Shown here one piece after another: positions 10,243 to 21,456 of a stretch of DNA of 64,000 bases (position 1 is the stretch's first letter; every line of letters starts with the position of its first letter). The stretch is from assembly GCA_036346255.1 (NCBI GenBank), contig JAYEVH010000134.1, forward strand, positions 140,577 to 204,576. The letters are read 5' to 3'. Both the position numbers and the translations under genes were made by a program. Source of the DNA: Ampelocalamus luodianensis (Eukaryota; Streptophyta; Magnoliopsida; Poales; Poaceae). The notes under the pieces were generated by a model. It saw nothing but the letters and a program-made list of their open reading frames with translations. It had not been told where the DNA came from and did no database searches.

Positions 10243-13047
10243 TTACTTCCTCGAGAAGTTTTGTTGCTTCATTTTGTGAGCGATCAAGTCCTCTTCCACA
10301 GCTTTAAGATTAACAGATGGGTCGGAAGCCTTCAGTTTAGCTAAAGCGACACTAACTCCATTCACGATAGCTTCCTTCATTGTCTTAACAAGGTTCTCTC
10401 GAAAGAGTGTTATTACCTCCTTGAGATCTTCAAGTTGATGGCCGAGAAAATTGATTCTCTCTGAAGGATCTCTTAGAATGGGCAGTTGCGTTCCTGACCC
10501 CAGGTCGAAGAGCATCTTGTTTAGAGCCTTGGCTTTGTCTTCAAGACTCCGATCGAGTCCAGCCCCTTGGCCACGCTCAAACTTGAGGGTTTTCTCCGCT
10601 CATTCAAGTGCTTCTGTTTTTTCTGCACAAGTGGATAAAAAGAAGTTAACATACTCTTTACAATTGGAGTTATGGAATCTTTGGTTAAGTCTCACGACCG
10701 TTACCTTTGATTTTCCTCTCACAAGAGTCGAAAGCCTCCTTTTGCCTGCTCATCGCATGCTCGATCGACCGGTCTTTTCCTTGATTTTCTTCCCTGAGTT
10801 TTATAATTATGGCTTCTTTGGCCACAATCTCTTCTTTAATTTTCTATAAATCTATCAAATATGATAGGAAGAGAAGGTTAAGTTATAAGAAGAAACAAGA
10901 TGATAAAATTTAGGAAGTCAAACTAAAAGAGAAATATTCTTACTTCTCAGATCGGAGTGTTTCTGCTCCAAAGATCTTATTCGCTGGGTTAGTCCTCCGA
11001 CCACAGCATATTTCTCGACCATATGCTACAAAAGCAAAATCCCTTTCTTTGGTAAGTTTTTTTTTAAAAAAAGAAACCTCAAAAGAAAGAGTTGTAAGGA
11101 TAGTCGTAGAACACTTACCCGAATTGCCATGTCATTTATATTCGGAAAAAATTGTATTTGGACCAATCTCAGCTTGATGGTTCGATATCTTTCCCCGGGC
11201 TTCATCAAGTTCCTTATCCTCGACAAAATCGGGGAGAAAAAGGGAATTTGTTAACCTGAGAGGCATTTCCAGGAGGAGGTGGAACCTGTTGAGGATTTTT
11301 GGAGATGACTACCTCCGGAGAAGGAGTAGGGATTACTAGAGGATCCTGAGCACATGCTGAAACCTGCTCGGGGGCTTCTTTTACCACCTCATCCTCGGTA
11401 GTTTTAGCTTTAGGAGTATCCTGATCAGGAACCTCCACGACCACCTCTTCCCTAGAAATCTTTCTCGAGGAGTGCTGCAGTCGGACACGATCGAACATGG
11501 AAGATCTACAAAAAAAGAGAAGGTAAGGAAGATCCAAGGTATGTATATATATGACATCTTCATTTAATATATATACTTGGTCGATTTTCTGAATTTACCC
11601 TTGTAACGCATCGAAGCAAAGTCCGTTGCGCTGGCCTTCCTCTTCTTCTGAACCAATTTCATCGGTTCTAAACCGGTAGGGTTGACTAGATCTTGCACAT
11701 CCACTGATCGGAAATCAGAAGCGATATCCGTGACCATTTGGTCGAGGTCCCTGATCGCCGGATCAGTAGATGTAGATTCGTCGACCTCCAAAACAAGAAC
11801 CTCGATGAGGTCTTGGTAGGTCTTGATCGCCTTCTTTGGAAGGTATGACAACCGCCTAATATATCATCAAAGATAATTAGGTGATGAACATCACTTCTCT
11901 AAAATATTATTTATGTTCGGTCTCCTACCTTTGGAAGGTTGACATCCTCAGATAGTCGAAGGGTGGTCGGATCATCAATCGGCTCACATCTTTGATGACC
12001 TTATTGATCCTCAACCCAACCGACTACACATCAAAAAGGATTTATGGTATACCGATCGAAATAATATGTACAATAACAAAAAACGGTTGATGTTCTTACC
12101 TTAAGTCTTTCAATCCTCTCTTCAGCGGAAACAGCCGCTAAGATCCGTGGGAAACTAGCCTTGTCGCCAGGCTCTCCAGCGCAGATCATTTTGATCCGGC
12201 TTCAAATCTCATCAGAAGATAGAGCTGTAAAGGTAAAATAAAAGATTTAAGGATACAGAAATAATCAACTAAGATAGGTAAACTGGTCGGAATCATTCAT
12301 GGCTTACCCTCTTTGGAATCTTCGGTCGTATCGTCACGACCAATATACCAGAGCATCCGGTGTGCTCGGGCCTTCAAAGGACTAACTCGGAGCGTGGAAA
12401 ATTCCTTCACTACGTGCTAAGATGTTAGACCCTTGACACTAAGAAGCTTGATTGCTTCAGCCCATCTCTTTATTTTTTCCTCTTTTTTTGTAGAGGAGCG
12501 CCATCTCGGATTCTCGACCGTCTTCTTACCAGAATAATAAAAGCTGTCTTTCTTCACGATCTTCATATAGAATCAGCTCTTCTTCCACGACGACCACGAA
12601 GATTTTGAGTACATAAATATGTACTCATCGGCTTTTCCGTCATGGAGGCACAAGGTGCACTCTCCAGGCGTCCCAATTGTCTTCCCAGACTTTGTCATCC
12701 TGTAGTAGTACCTGAATAGATCTAGATCTGTTGGAATCCCCAAGTACGCTTCGCAGAGGTAAATAAAGATGCTGAGATTGGCGATAGCATTGGGAGCAAC
12801 ATTCACCAATTCAACTCCATAATACTCCAAAACTTTGGGAAGGAAGGAGTGAAATGGTAGCCTAAATCCGCATTCAACATATGCAAGAAAAATAGGATTT
12901 CTCCATCTTCACCACTCGGAAATGTTCCCCAACCGCAGATCTCCAAGAAATCAGATCCCTGTTGGGAAGCATTCCGATCTTCTCCAAGCTCTCTAGCTTC
13001 TTCTCATTCAAGTCGGAAACCGACCAGTTGGTGATTTGGTCCGACAT
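10243..13047 (-). pseudogene. Antisense gene with putative gypsy-type (Transposase_28-like) domain
   Basis: Reading leftwards, the gene starts at an ATG at 13047 (protein start MSDQITNWSVSDLN), about 107 bases after a TATAAAAA box on the minus strand (13154-13163). After a frame change it contains VAPNAIANLSIFIYLCEAYLG and a following aromatic-rich block (12830-12573), the signature of the PF04195 family found in Tat-lineage retroelements. Further exons encode EFSTLRVSPLKARAHRMLWYIG-type sequence (near 12400), then acidic low-complexity stretches (11851-11564, 11537-11230) and a helical segment rich in Glu/Lys (10515-10243). GT/AG intron-like gaps separate them. The biochemical role of this family is unknown. 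Frameshifts near 12840-12900 argue that it is decayed. Confidence 0.55.
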
Positions 13048-13370
13048 GGTCAGATTTCTTTCGGGTGGGGAAAGAAAAGGAGGTCGGAAGCAATTTTTAC
13101 TCGGGAGATGAAGAAGGAAGCGTGAAGTGAAAAACCCTAAGTCTACAAAGGGGTTTTTATAAGCATCAGAATTTCTAACTGCAATAAGGAGTTACCCAAA
13201 AAAGTCCAACGGACACAAAAACTATTCAATTCCCAAGGCAAAGTTCTCAACTTTAAAGTGAATACAAACCGCTTCAAATGCTCTTGCATTTAAATGAGCG
13301 TCAACCCGATACGACTTCATCGGAAGAAAAGTGTTCACACGACCTATTCATTTAAAGTTCGGGGGCTAGC

Positions 13371-14047
13371 TGACGAGGATTAAAACCTCTATATATTATT
13401 TTTAATATATAAAAGACCATACGTCTTCGTGGTCGTAACCCTTGAGATGCACGACCTCACTGGTCGTAGAGATTCCAGAGGTTACATAGTGGGTACCCTG
13501 GTCGGACGAAGGCCTAAGCCAAGCTCCCGACTAGGAGAACTGCTCGTAAAAGGTATGAACTGATACTTGGAACTAATTCCAGGTATATTCTCTACCGTAT
13601 GACGAATGGACCACGTGTATATTCCATACCATACGACGTTTCTTATCCAGAAGCACTAACGAACAACCTCCATACGGTTATATGTCTCATAGACATATAA
13701 CCGCTGAACGGTTGATCCTTTATCAACCGTCGCTTGACTCCGACCAGACGCAACGCTTCACATCAGACGTCTTCTCCGGAAGTAACTGCCACCTCTTCGA
13801 GGGCTATTTAAAGATGGAACCTGGACGGATCAAGGGGAGAGGAAAAAAAGATAGAGCCATCAGACTAAAGCATAAGCGGTAGATTCGTGTGGTAGGTCTG
13901 AGATTGTAAGGGAACAAGCAGTGTTCTCAGAGCATACCCTGTAAAACCCAGTTCATATTAATAAAAGAGCAGTCCCATTATTTTCTTAGATTTCTCACGT
14001 CACTTTCTCCTTTTCTTTTCGTAAGATCGACATCTTGATCGTCAACA
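13371..14047 (+). repeat. 3' LTR of the Tat-type element
   Basis: It starts TGACGAGGATT directly after the purine tract and ends GATCGTCAACA. An AATAAAAG polyadenylation-like signal lies near 13960, close to the 3' end. Several copies of the motif GGTCGTA/TACGAC occur inside it. The 5' LTR is outside the window. Confidence 0.6.
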
Positions 14048-14049
14048 CA

Positions 14050-14777
14050 CAGCATAAACATGTGTAAAAGAGAGGGAAAAGGGTCGGAATGGGTGCAGCG
14101 TGATGAGGGTGTTTTAATGCTAACGATTGAGCGAGAAAAGGGGGAGAAGATCGTTGTCATGATGAGGTCGGGGCGGAGTGATAATAGCGGTCGTGTGCGG
14201 GTGCCCGGAGGAAGGATAAAGGGGTGTGGCTGATGGTCAGGGCCCGCTGGCAGTGAGAGGAAGACAGGAGGGAGAAGGCCGGGTGGGCTGGCCAATGCGA
14301 GGTGGGCCGTGGGAAGGGGGATAGGGAAGTGGAGAGAGGGGAGTGGACCGGGCTGAAAAGAGAAAGGGATGGGCTAGAGGAGATAGGTTTCGGCCCAAAG
14401 AGGATTTGGAGATTTTAATTTGATTTTTGAATTTTAGAAAACACAAGAAATCAAATAGGCTTTTAGAAAACCGCAAATAAAGTTTATAAATTCTGAAAAA
14501 ATTCGTAGAAATTTCTTGAATCATTTTGATCTTAATAAAAACATTTCCAACTTAAAGTTGCATTTTATTTTTGCACATAAATTATTTTAAATTTCTGGAA
14601 AAAACGAAAAAACTTTTTAAAATCCAAGGAAATTAATTAAGTTTTTCTTTTAAACTTTAAAATCTAGGAAATTCAACAAAAATCTTTTAAATTTTATAAA
14701 AGCTAGTAAAGTAACAATTTTAATATTTATAATTAATTTTTTATTTAATTTTAGTAACAGAACTTCGGGATGTTACA
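14050..14777 (-). mobile_element. Fragment of a minus-strand LTR
   Basis: Reading leftwards from 14777 the sequence starts TGTAACATCCCGAAG, the standard opening of grass gypsy LTRs, and continues through AT-rich and then GC-rich U3-like sequence until it meets the Tat-type LTR at 14047. The rest of this LTR was presumably displaced by the Tat insertion. On its right it abuts a copia LTR in mid-sequence. Confidence 0.55.
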
Positions 14778-15830
14778 AAAGGTAGCTTTCGAGTAGGCTA
14801 TGAAATATGCGGATGGATATGACTGGTCAGATATGGGATTAGCCCCTCCTAACATAATAGGAGTAATATCTCTGGGCCCCTCGATTTGGTCGGATAAAGA
14901 AAGTGTGCGGCCGTGCTACTGGTGGTCAAGGAGTCGACCACACAAAGTTAGTTGTCACTAGATTGAGAAAGTATTGAACAATCTATGGATGACATATATC
15001 CCACTTGGAGTTCAACCAGATATCGTGGGGCAAAAGGAGAATACGCAAGTAGGATGTTCAATCCGACCTGATAAGAACTGGTCGTATGGAGATACGGACT
15101 AGTCTTGAGCTAGTCGTATAAGATCACTAACTAGTTGGCAAACTGGTCGTAAGTGCTTACAAACTAGTCGTGACTAAATATGAACTAGTCATATGGAGAT
15201 ACGAGTTGGTCATGAGTGACAAGGACCTGGTCGTAGATCATATTGCATAAGGTTCATTCGATATTGTATTTATGTGTATTCAAGAATCATTATGTTTTGC
15301 TAGAAACCAGTAACGACTTGTGGTCAAGAAGGAGTTTTTGAGTCAACCGATGACGCATGGACCTAAAGGGTCACATATTTAATGGGTTCGAACAAACGAG
15401 TTCAGATAGGATCTGTTATGAGCTCTTTATAAGGCAATGCATGGGACTGTTGGGACATAAGAGTTGCGCCATCGAAACCCTAGCCGCCATCTCCCCGAAG
15501 GCCCTAACGTGAATGCTGCTGGTTCTAGCACACCAGTGTATGGCGTTCCATCCCTGGACGTGTGAATACCGTAGAGGCGCTATTCCGATTGCTACTATGT
15601 TAATGAAGGACGATCCCCGACCTACGCAAGAAACGTGATAGGCTTTCGTAGTAAATGATCGGTGTCGAGGACGTTGGACGATCGACTAACAACCACTACA
15701 TCGATGCACTCGATGTTGGATCAGGTGGTAATAATCTATGATCTCTTACTTGCATGGCTTCCTGGTTTACGTTGTAGAATTTTTGAATTACCGGCTAGTG
15801 TAACCTACCAGTATCCCTTCAAGATGAACT
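14778..15830 (+). mobile_element. Copia LTR fragment (BARE/Angela-like), right part
   Basis: 14778-15304 is similar over its whole length to 18792-19300, which belongs to an LTR with a BARE/Angela-like start. Beyond that it has a transcript-like region (AAACCCTAGCCGCC near 15475) and a stretch typical of the R-U5 part of such LTRs. The exact right end is not visible; I see no tRNA primer site after it. Confidence 0.5.
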
Positions 15831-15892
15831 TAGCAATATGTGGAATGCAACATAAGATGCTAGAAATCAATGTGTGTGTAAGATTATCTTAC

Positions 15893-16129
15893 GAGGACAC
15901 TCATGCACGTGTAGTACGCCCGGGAGGTGGTCGCTCGGTCGATGGACTGAATAATCCAAGCCGGTTTTTTGTAGTCGCACTGCGGGCATGGAAACTCCGG
16001 TGGCATAGGCACATCCTTCATCGAACAATGTGGGTAGGTTTTAGCCTTCCCGGTTGCGCTTCCACAACATCTTCGCATAGCCTGACATCTCCAAGGTTGG
16101 CCTAATCTTCTCTCTGATCTGTGGAACAA
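15893..16129 (-). CDS. Small GRF-type zinc-finger protein, first exon
   Basis: On the minus strand an exon encodes, from a Met at 16006, MPPEFPCPQCDYKK, then a spacer and SRAYYTC, and is followed by a GTAAGA splice donor at 15892. The pattern C-x2-C ... S-R-x-Y-Y-x-C fits the zf-GRF family, small nucleic-acid-binding zinc fingers very common near grass transposons. An upstream ATG at 16129 is in frame, but the Met at 16006 better matches relatives. A minus-strand TATAAAA lies at about 16190-16198. I could not fix the second exon. A second member of the family lies 1.2 kb to the right (17156-17476). It could be a transposon passenger gene rather than a host gene. Confidence 0.45.
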
Positions 16130-16232
16130 GTTAGAGTGGAGTGTTGGCTGGGGTGGTGTAGTGTTCTCCTCAAGCTCTCTTCTCCATCATTTTATAAGCG
16201 GATAGGATATAGTTATCATGGCCAGCGAGCTG

Positions 16233-16815
16233 GTCCCGGTTGTCATTTCGCTCTAGAAAGGTGACAGGGTGTTGTCATTTCAGTATTAAAAGTGTTAGGG
16301 TGTGGTCTTTTCGGTCTAAAAAGTTGACAGGTTGTGGTCATTTCAGTCTTAAAATATAGTATGGGTGTAGTCATTTCAGTCTTAAAAGGTGGCAGGGTGT
16401 GGTCAATTCGATCTGAAAAGGTTGCTTGGAGTGTGGTCATTTATGTCTGAAAAGGTAGCAGTGTGTGGTGTGATAGGGTTTCGTCTTTTCTATCTCAAAG
16501 GGGCATGGTATTGTGTGGTCAATTCGATCTAAAAAGATGACAGGGTGTGGTTATTTCGATCTGAAAAGGTGACAGGATGTGGTCTTTTTTATTTGAAAAG
16601 ATGATAGGGTATGGTCTTTTTGGTCTAAAAGGTGGCGTGGCAGAGTGTGGTCATTTTCGGTCTGAAAAGGTGATAGGGTGTGGTCAATTCGGTCTAAAAG
16701 GGTTGCTTGGAGTGTATACTCATTTACATGCGAAAAGATGGCAATGTGTGGCATATGAGTGGGGTCTTTTACGTCTCAAAATGTGGCGTCACGATGTGTG
16801 ATCAATTCGATCAAA
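16233..16815 (+). repeat. Degenerate minisatellite, unit about 33 bp
   Basis: Roughly 17 imperfect units of the form GTGTGGTCATTTCGGTCT followed by GAAAAGGTGACAGG. The TGGTC and AAAAGGT parts are best conserved; GGTCATTTC alternates with GGTCAATTCGATCT and GGTCTTTT. It lies between the two GRF-type genes, upstream of one and downstream of the other. Confidence 0.85.
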
Positions 16816-17155
16816 AATGAACATGGCTACATAGTTTAATTTCATTACGGTATTGTAATGTGATGATACTTGGCCTTATGATGTTAAGGATATATTCTGA
16901 ATGTTGTAATGCAATTGTCCCTTGTCAAGTTACGTTCATACAGATCCAATAGGCAAAAGTTAAATACATCTTGCAATTTATAAACAAGCATACAACATCC
17001 TGGATACATGATCCCTTATGCAGACAACAGAAACTATTTCATACATATTACACATATTACCAATAGGATATACACACACATAAGTTTCTTGAGCCAAAGA
17101 ATCATGTCCAAACGCTCATCTGCTGGTGGAATGTTGACCATTGGACCAGATTGAG
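16816..17155. other. Unassigned intergenic sequence
   Basis: AT-rich, without open frames, repeats or recognisable element ends. It is probably the 3' flank of the gene at 17156-17476. Confidence 0.3.
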
Positions 17156-17476
17156 CTACATGTACGAACGTTCAACTTCTCTTTCCACCACAGCACCAAC
17201 AAAGTCCGCCCACTGAAAGTACTAGCATCCACCGACCTGAAATACACAGCGAATAGTCAAAATGGAAGTGATGTAGCAAACCAGAAATAAAAAAAACCAA
17301 CATTTGCATAAATCAAACTCACCAAGAAATACAGACACTTGTAGAACAAACGCCCTGTTCTCTTCGGTGTTGGAGTACATGACATTTGCTTGGACCCCAC
17401 AGTTTGGGCAGTTGACGCACCTTGCATTCACCAGCACCACAGCTCTTTGGCTCATTGAACTAGACGACTGATACAT
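17156..17476 (-). pseudogene. Small GRF-type zinc-finger gene, two exons
   Basis: Exon 1 (17476-17323) starts MYQSSSSMSQRAVVLVNARC, a Ser-rich start usual for grass GRF proteins, then CPNCGVQ and, after a one-base frame change, FYKCLYFL before a GTGAGT donor. Exon 2 (17236-17156) follows a TTTCAG acceptor and encodes GGC, a stop, then YFQWADFVGAVVERK and a terminal TAG. The Cys-rich CP-x-C ... FYKC ... C pattern is the zf-GRF fold; the predicted length (about 85 residues) is normal. The internal stop is TAG where relatives usually have Gln, so CAG to TAG is likely. A minus-strand TATA box lies 65 bases upstream. Function unknown; a transposon-linked passenger gene is possible. Confidence 0.55.
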
Positions 17477-17539
17477 GGTGCTGGGGAGAGTACTAGGACA
17501 AGTGCAAGTAGATGAGAAGAGAAGGGCATGCAGGACGGG

Positions 17540-17550
17540 CCTTTATAGAG
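17540..17550 (-). promoter_or_regulatory. TATA box of the 17156-17476 gene
   Basis: On the minus strand CTATAAAGG lies about 65 bases before the ATG at 17476 and is followed by a CT-rich leader. Confidence 0.5.
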
Positions 17551-18304
17551 TTGGCCTTGGATTCCATTGGCGCAAACGTATCTGTCATTTTGGAGGGGTC
17601 TACACATTTGTTTGGTCTGCACGATGTGCGGAGTGTCGCGATGCTGACTCCTACACAAGGTCAATCGTACGCATCATAACAACAAATGAGATAAAAAAAC
17701 TAGACAGAAGCAAAATGTTCGTTGTGCAAAAATTAATATTTACATGATATGGGTGATACATCTAGTCGCGGCCCCTCTTCGGGCATACTCCATCGGTGGA
17801 CCCTTCCCTCGTCCAGTGGACCCGCTACTGGTGCGAGTACGTCAATGACTTTGGCGGTCGAACTACCCTAGAGCGGTGAGTAACCTCCGCAGGTGTGGTG
17901 AACACCGGCAATGTTGGCGGCTCGGATGGTGGAGGTGCACCATCGAGCTGTGAAGCCCCAACGAAGACCTGGCTGGGAGCACCCTCAGGCTATGAAGGCA
18001 CAACATCGTCTGACGGATACAGATCTCGTCGACATCGTATTCCGAGAACCGTTTCCCCTCCTTCGCAACTAGGTGTCGCTCCTCCCAACCGTGCTGACGC
18101 CTCATTAAATAGTAAGATATACATTTAAATGTAATGCAAATGCAAAATGGAAACACGATGAGGGAGCATTAACCAACCTGGTCGTTGCATCGGAAGGGAT
18201 GTCCCCATCTTTGCGCCCGTGTATGCATGGAATTGAGGTCTTGTTGCAATGAATTGGTGTTAGTTAAAAATCAGTTAGAAATGAATAAGCTCGGGTGACC
18301 TATA
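17551..18304. other. Unassigned sequence between GRF-type gene and copia LTR
   Basis: No gene is recognised. Short open stretches occur on both strands (17863-18156 minus, 17895-18128 plus) without known motifs. A minus-strand reading with LMRRQHGWEERHLVAKEG ends at an intron-like site. This may be coding debris of the same element that carries the GRF-type genes. Confidence 0.25.
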
Positions 18305-19303
18305 TGTTGGTGATATGCCTTAGATGCAATCATAAAGATAATTGTATCACATCTATGTATATGAGTTATAGAATAAATGTTATTATGTTCATTGGATGAA
18401 TTATTATTTATAAATATTAACAAGTATGTGACTTATTGGTGAAGCTCTTTAACTTATATGATGTTATTCTAAATGTATCTCTAGTCGGATGTCACTGGTC
18501 GGAACACTAGTGACTTATCGACCAGCACATGTATTGATTGATGACCATGTTTCACCGATCATGGATATGGGGATATCGAATCAATAATGTGAACACATAT
18601 TAGAGAACATGGTGTTGGATTGACCTACTGTGAGACACTATTGAGATTGTTATGATTTTATGTGTCATCAGTTGGTCTCAAGCAATGATGATGTATAATC
18701 CTTAGATCCGAGATCAGCATAGGTTTCTACATATGTAATAGTACACTTAGGGGTTGCCAAACTCTACTCCGTAACTAGGTAGTTATAAAGGTAGCTTTTG
18801 GGTATACTATAAAACATGTAGAGGGATGTGACTGGTCAGATATGAGATTTGCCTCTCTTGACATAACAGGAGAGATATCTCTGGGCCCCTCGATGTGGTC
18901 GAATAAAGAAAGTGCATGGTCATGTCACTAGTGGTTAAAGAGTCGACCACATGAAATTATCCGTCATTTGATCGAGAAAGTATTAAACAATCCATGAATG
19001 ACAAAAATATCTCACTTGGAGTTCAACCAGATATCGTGAGGTAGAGGGAGAATACACAAACAAGTCGTTTAGTCCAACCAGATACGAACTAGTCGTATGG
19101 AGATACGGACTGATCATAAACTAGTCAGACATGATCGATAGTTGATCGTAAGGAGTTATGAACTGGTCGTAACTAAATATGAACTGGTTGTATGGAGATA
19201 CGAGCTGGTCGTAAGTGATAAGGACCTGGTCGCAAATTATATTGCATAAGGTTTGTCTGATATAATATTTATGTATATTCAAGAATCGTTATGTCTTGCT
19301 AGT
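18305..19303 (+). mobile_element. Copia LTR fragment (BARE/Angela-like), left part
   Basis: It opens TGTTGGTGATATGCC followed by TTAGATGCAATCATAAAG, closely resembling the BARE/WIS/Angela LTR start known from Triticeae and other grasses. From 18792 it matches 14778-15304, sharing for example the GGCCCCTCGAT and GAGTTCAACCAGATATCGTG segments. It stops abruptly after TTGCTAG at about 19303, where unrelated sequence begins. The two fragments together would make most of one LTR; whether they are 5' and 3' copies of one element is not shown. Confidence 0.6.
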
Positions 19304-20029
19304 GATCGGTGTGAATGTGACCGGTAGAAGAAAATAACACATACCTCAGCACATAGGGTGGAAACAAAGTACAAAACAGACGAACCGTACGAAAAATACT
19401 TACCCATCAGCGACACCACACAGTGCCCATGGTCGAGCCATCGACGTCGTCGTCGACATATAGGGCGAGGGAGTACTCCCTGAGGTCCAGTTGAGGCTAT
19501 CTGATCTGGAAGTGCTCGAACGACCACAGCTGCAGTAGGAGGGTCCATCTGCAGAGTATGGAGCTATCTTGGACCCTTTGGCAAGGGTCGCAGAGGCCTC
19601 AGTATGTTGCACACAGCACTACCGGGCCCCAGCATACTACTAGATCTCCTCCAATTCGCGTCCACCAACTCCTGTGTATACCAAATCATGTGCATGTCGA
19701 CGCTGTCGCCATGAGACCCGCAGAACAAGACCTATTCGAACAACCACAGCAAGTAGACCTCTAAGTGCCTCCTCACTCCGTAGTCAGGGGCATTTGGGGC
19801 CATAACCTATGGCTGCAAAATGACAAGGATCTATTAGTAAGTTCGGCGAAAAAATGAAGCACGAACAACAAAGAGGGGGGACTTACGTAGAACTTATAGG
19901 GGCATGTTGCCAATCGGACCAGCGGCAGGGATATGTCACCATCTCAAACGGCGACATAAGCCCGTTTTATAATTTTATGAGACATACATTTATTTGTATA
20001 ATTTTATTAAAAATTTCTATCAAAATAGA
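19304..20029. other. Unassigned, possible minus-strand gene debris
   Basis: A minus-strand frame (19548-19279) starting MDPPTAAVVVRALPDQ contains no recognised domain and lies next to intron-like AT-rich sequence. I see no element ends or promoter. Confidence 0.2.
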
Positions 20030-20520
20030 CACGTTAGCGGCATATCTACAACTGAACTACACACACCTAAAAATATTTAATAGACTACAAAACCATGTAT
20101 CTCAAACTATCTAATACTTTCAATTACTGCACCATAAAAAATATCTACATTGAGTAACAACATATCTAAAACTAAACTACACACACCTATAAAGATTTAC
20201 TACAAAGAACTACACTACCTAGTCATACATCTAAAACTATCTAAACCATTCAATTACTATACCATAAATAAATTCTTTACTATCCACATTTCTATAACTA
20301 AACTACACATGCCTAAAAGATGTACTACAAAAACTATACTATGTAACCATATATCTAAAACTATATAAACCATTTAATTACTACACTATAAATAAATTCT
20401 TTACGGCTATCCACATTTTTATAACTAAATTACACACGCCTAAAAAGATGTACTATACCAAACTACACTACATAACCATACATCTAAAACTATTTAATTC
20501 ATTAAATTACGGACCTACTA
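20030..20520 (+). repeat. AT-rich tandem repeat, about four units of 120-131 bp
   Basis: Each unit contains ATCTAAAACTATNTAA, then AATTACT/CACCATAAA, AACTAAACTACACAC and GCCTAAAAAGATGTACTA. The first element recurs at about 20102, 20231, 20351 and 20482. Short sequences flanking the array (19945-20010 and 20885-20950, sharing CCGTTTTATAATTTTAT) are also similar to each other. Confidence 0.75.
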
Positions 20521-20774
20521 GTTTCAGTTGCTACCCTACCAAGGTTTTGAATTTAAATGTAAAGTCCAAAAAAATACTTGCAATTTGGGCGATCGAATCT
20601 ACTCCCTCTCTTCACTCCTCGACTATGGACAGACAGGTCTTTGTCCCTCTCCCTCTCCTCCTCTCCCCTTTTTCTTTTTTCTTGATAAAAAGTGAATAAT
20701 GACCCAATTTTTTTTGCCCTTTTATAGCATGTTCTCTGTTGCCAATTAGAATGACGACAGAGAACCTGCAGGCC

Positions 20775-20885
20775 CCTGTCGCTATTCCAAATGGTGATTT
20801 GGATGCCAATCGCTATTTGGAATAGCAACAGGATTATTTATTGTCACCAGTCCAAATAGCGATAGAGCCATTTTGCTATTTGGAA
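20775..20885. repeat. Inverted repeats CCTGTCGCTATTCCAAAT
   Basis: Arms of 18 bases at 20775-20792 and 20815-20832 are complementary with one mismatch. Further CCAAATAGCG / GCTATTTGG pieces follow to about 20885. It may be the edge of a small TIR element or a hairpin; no target duplication was found. Confidence 0.5.
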
Positions 20886-21456
20886 CGCCGACATATATCC
20901 GTTTTATAATTTTATTATATGTGCATTTATTTTTGTAATTATAATTAAAGATATATTATTTTAAAAAATTCTCCGTGAGCACGGTATACAACTCTACCTG
21001 CCGTACGGTCTGTGCAGGTGGGACCATGAGTGTATGATGAGGATATCCCTACTACTTATGAGGTTATTCGTGAAGCAGGAGCTAAACTTCTCAAACAACA
21101 GGTGCATTTGTTTCTTAATGAATTTCCTTTTGTTGCCAATGAGAATTGGTTACTACCTAAAGCAATACTTGGTGCATTCTCAGGTTTGACAAATTTAAAG
21201 ACTTTGGAACCGAGAGGGAGGAGAGGGAGGCCGGGAACAAATTCATGGAGGAGAAACACATGCCGCCAACAAGGGAGAAGAAACCCATGTGGCCAACGAG
21301 AGGGAACGTGCTCTCAGGATAAAACCCTAGCACACGCGGGCGGTCAAGAAAGACATATGGTGACATGGCAACAAGGGTTACATTGGCATAAAAAGAAGCA
21401 TCAAGTGCATCGAACAAATTCGCGTAAGCTAAGAGAAGGAAAGCTCACAATACAAG

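Larger units (their letters stand above)
10016..14047 (+). mobile_element. Tat-type Ty3/gypsy retrotransposon, 3' part with antisense gene
   Basis: The segment carries a minus-strand gene with a Transposase_28-type domain, then a purine-rich tract (TTCGGGGGCTAGC, 13358-13370) and a plus-strand LTR at 13371-14047. Antisense genes between integrase and the 3' LTR are a known trait of Tat-lineage elements such as Grande and RIRE2. A second GTCGGGGGCTAG motif occurs near 10052. The left part of the element, including pol, was separated by the CACTA insertion and is outside the window. Confidence 0.6.

Noticed and set aside
16233..16815. CRISPR-like array
   Set aside because: Units are degenerate and contiguous, with no constant repeat and unique spacers, in plant DNA; it is a minisatellite.
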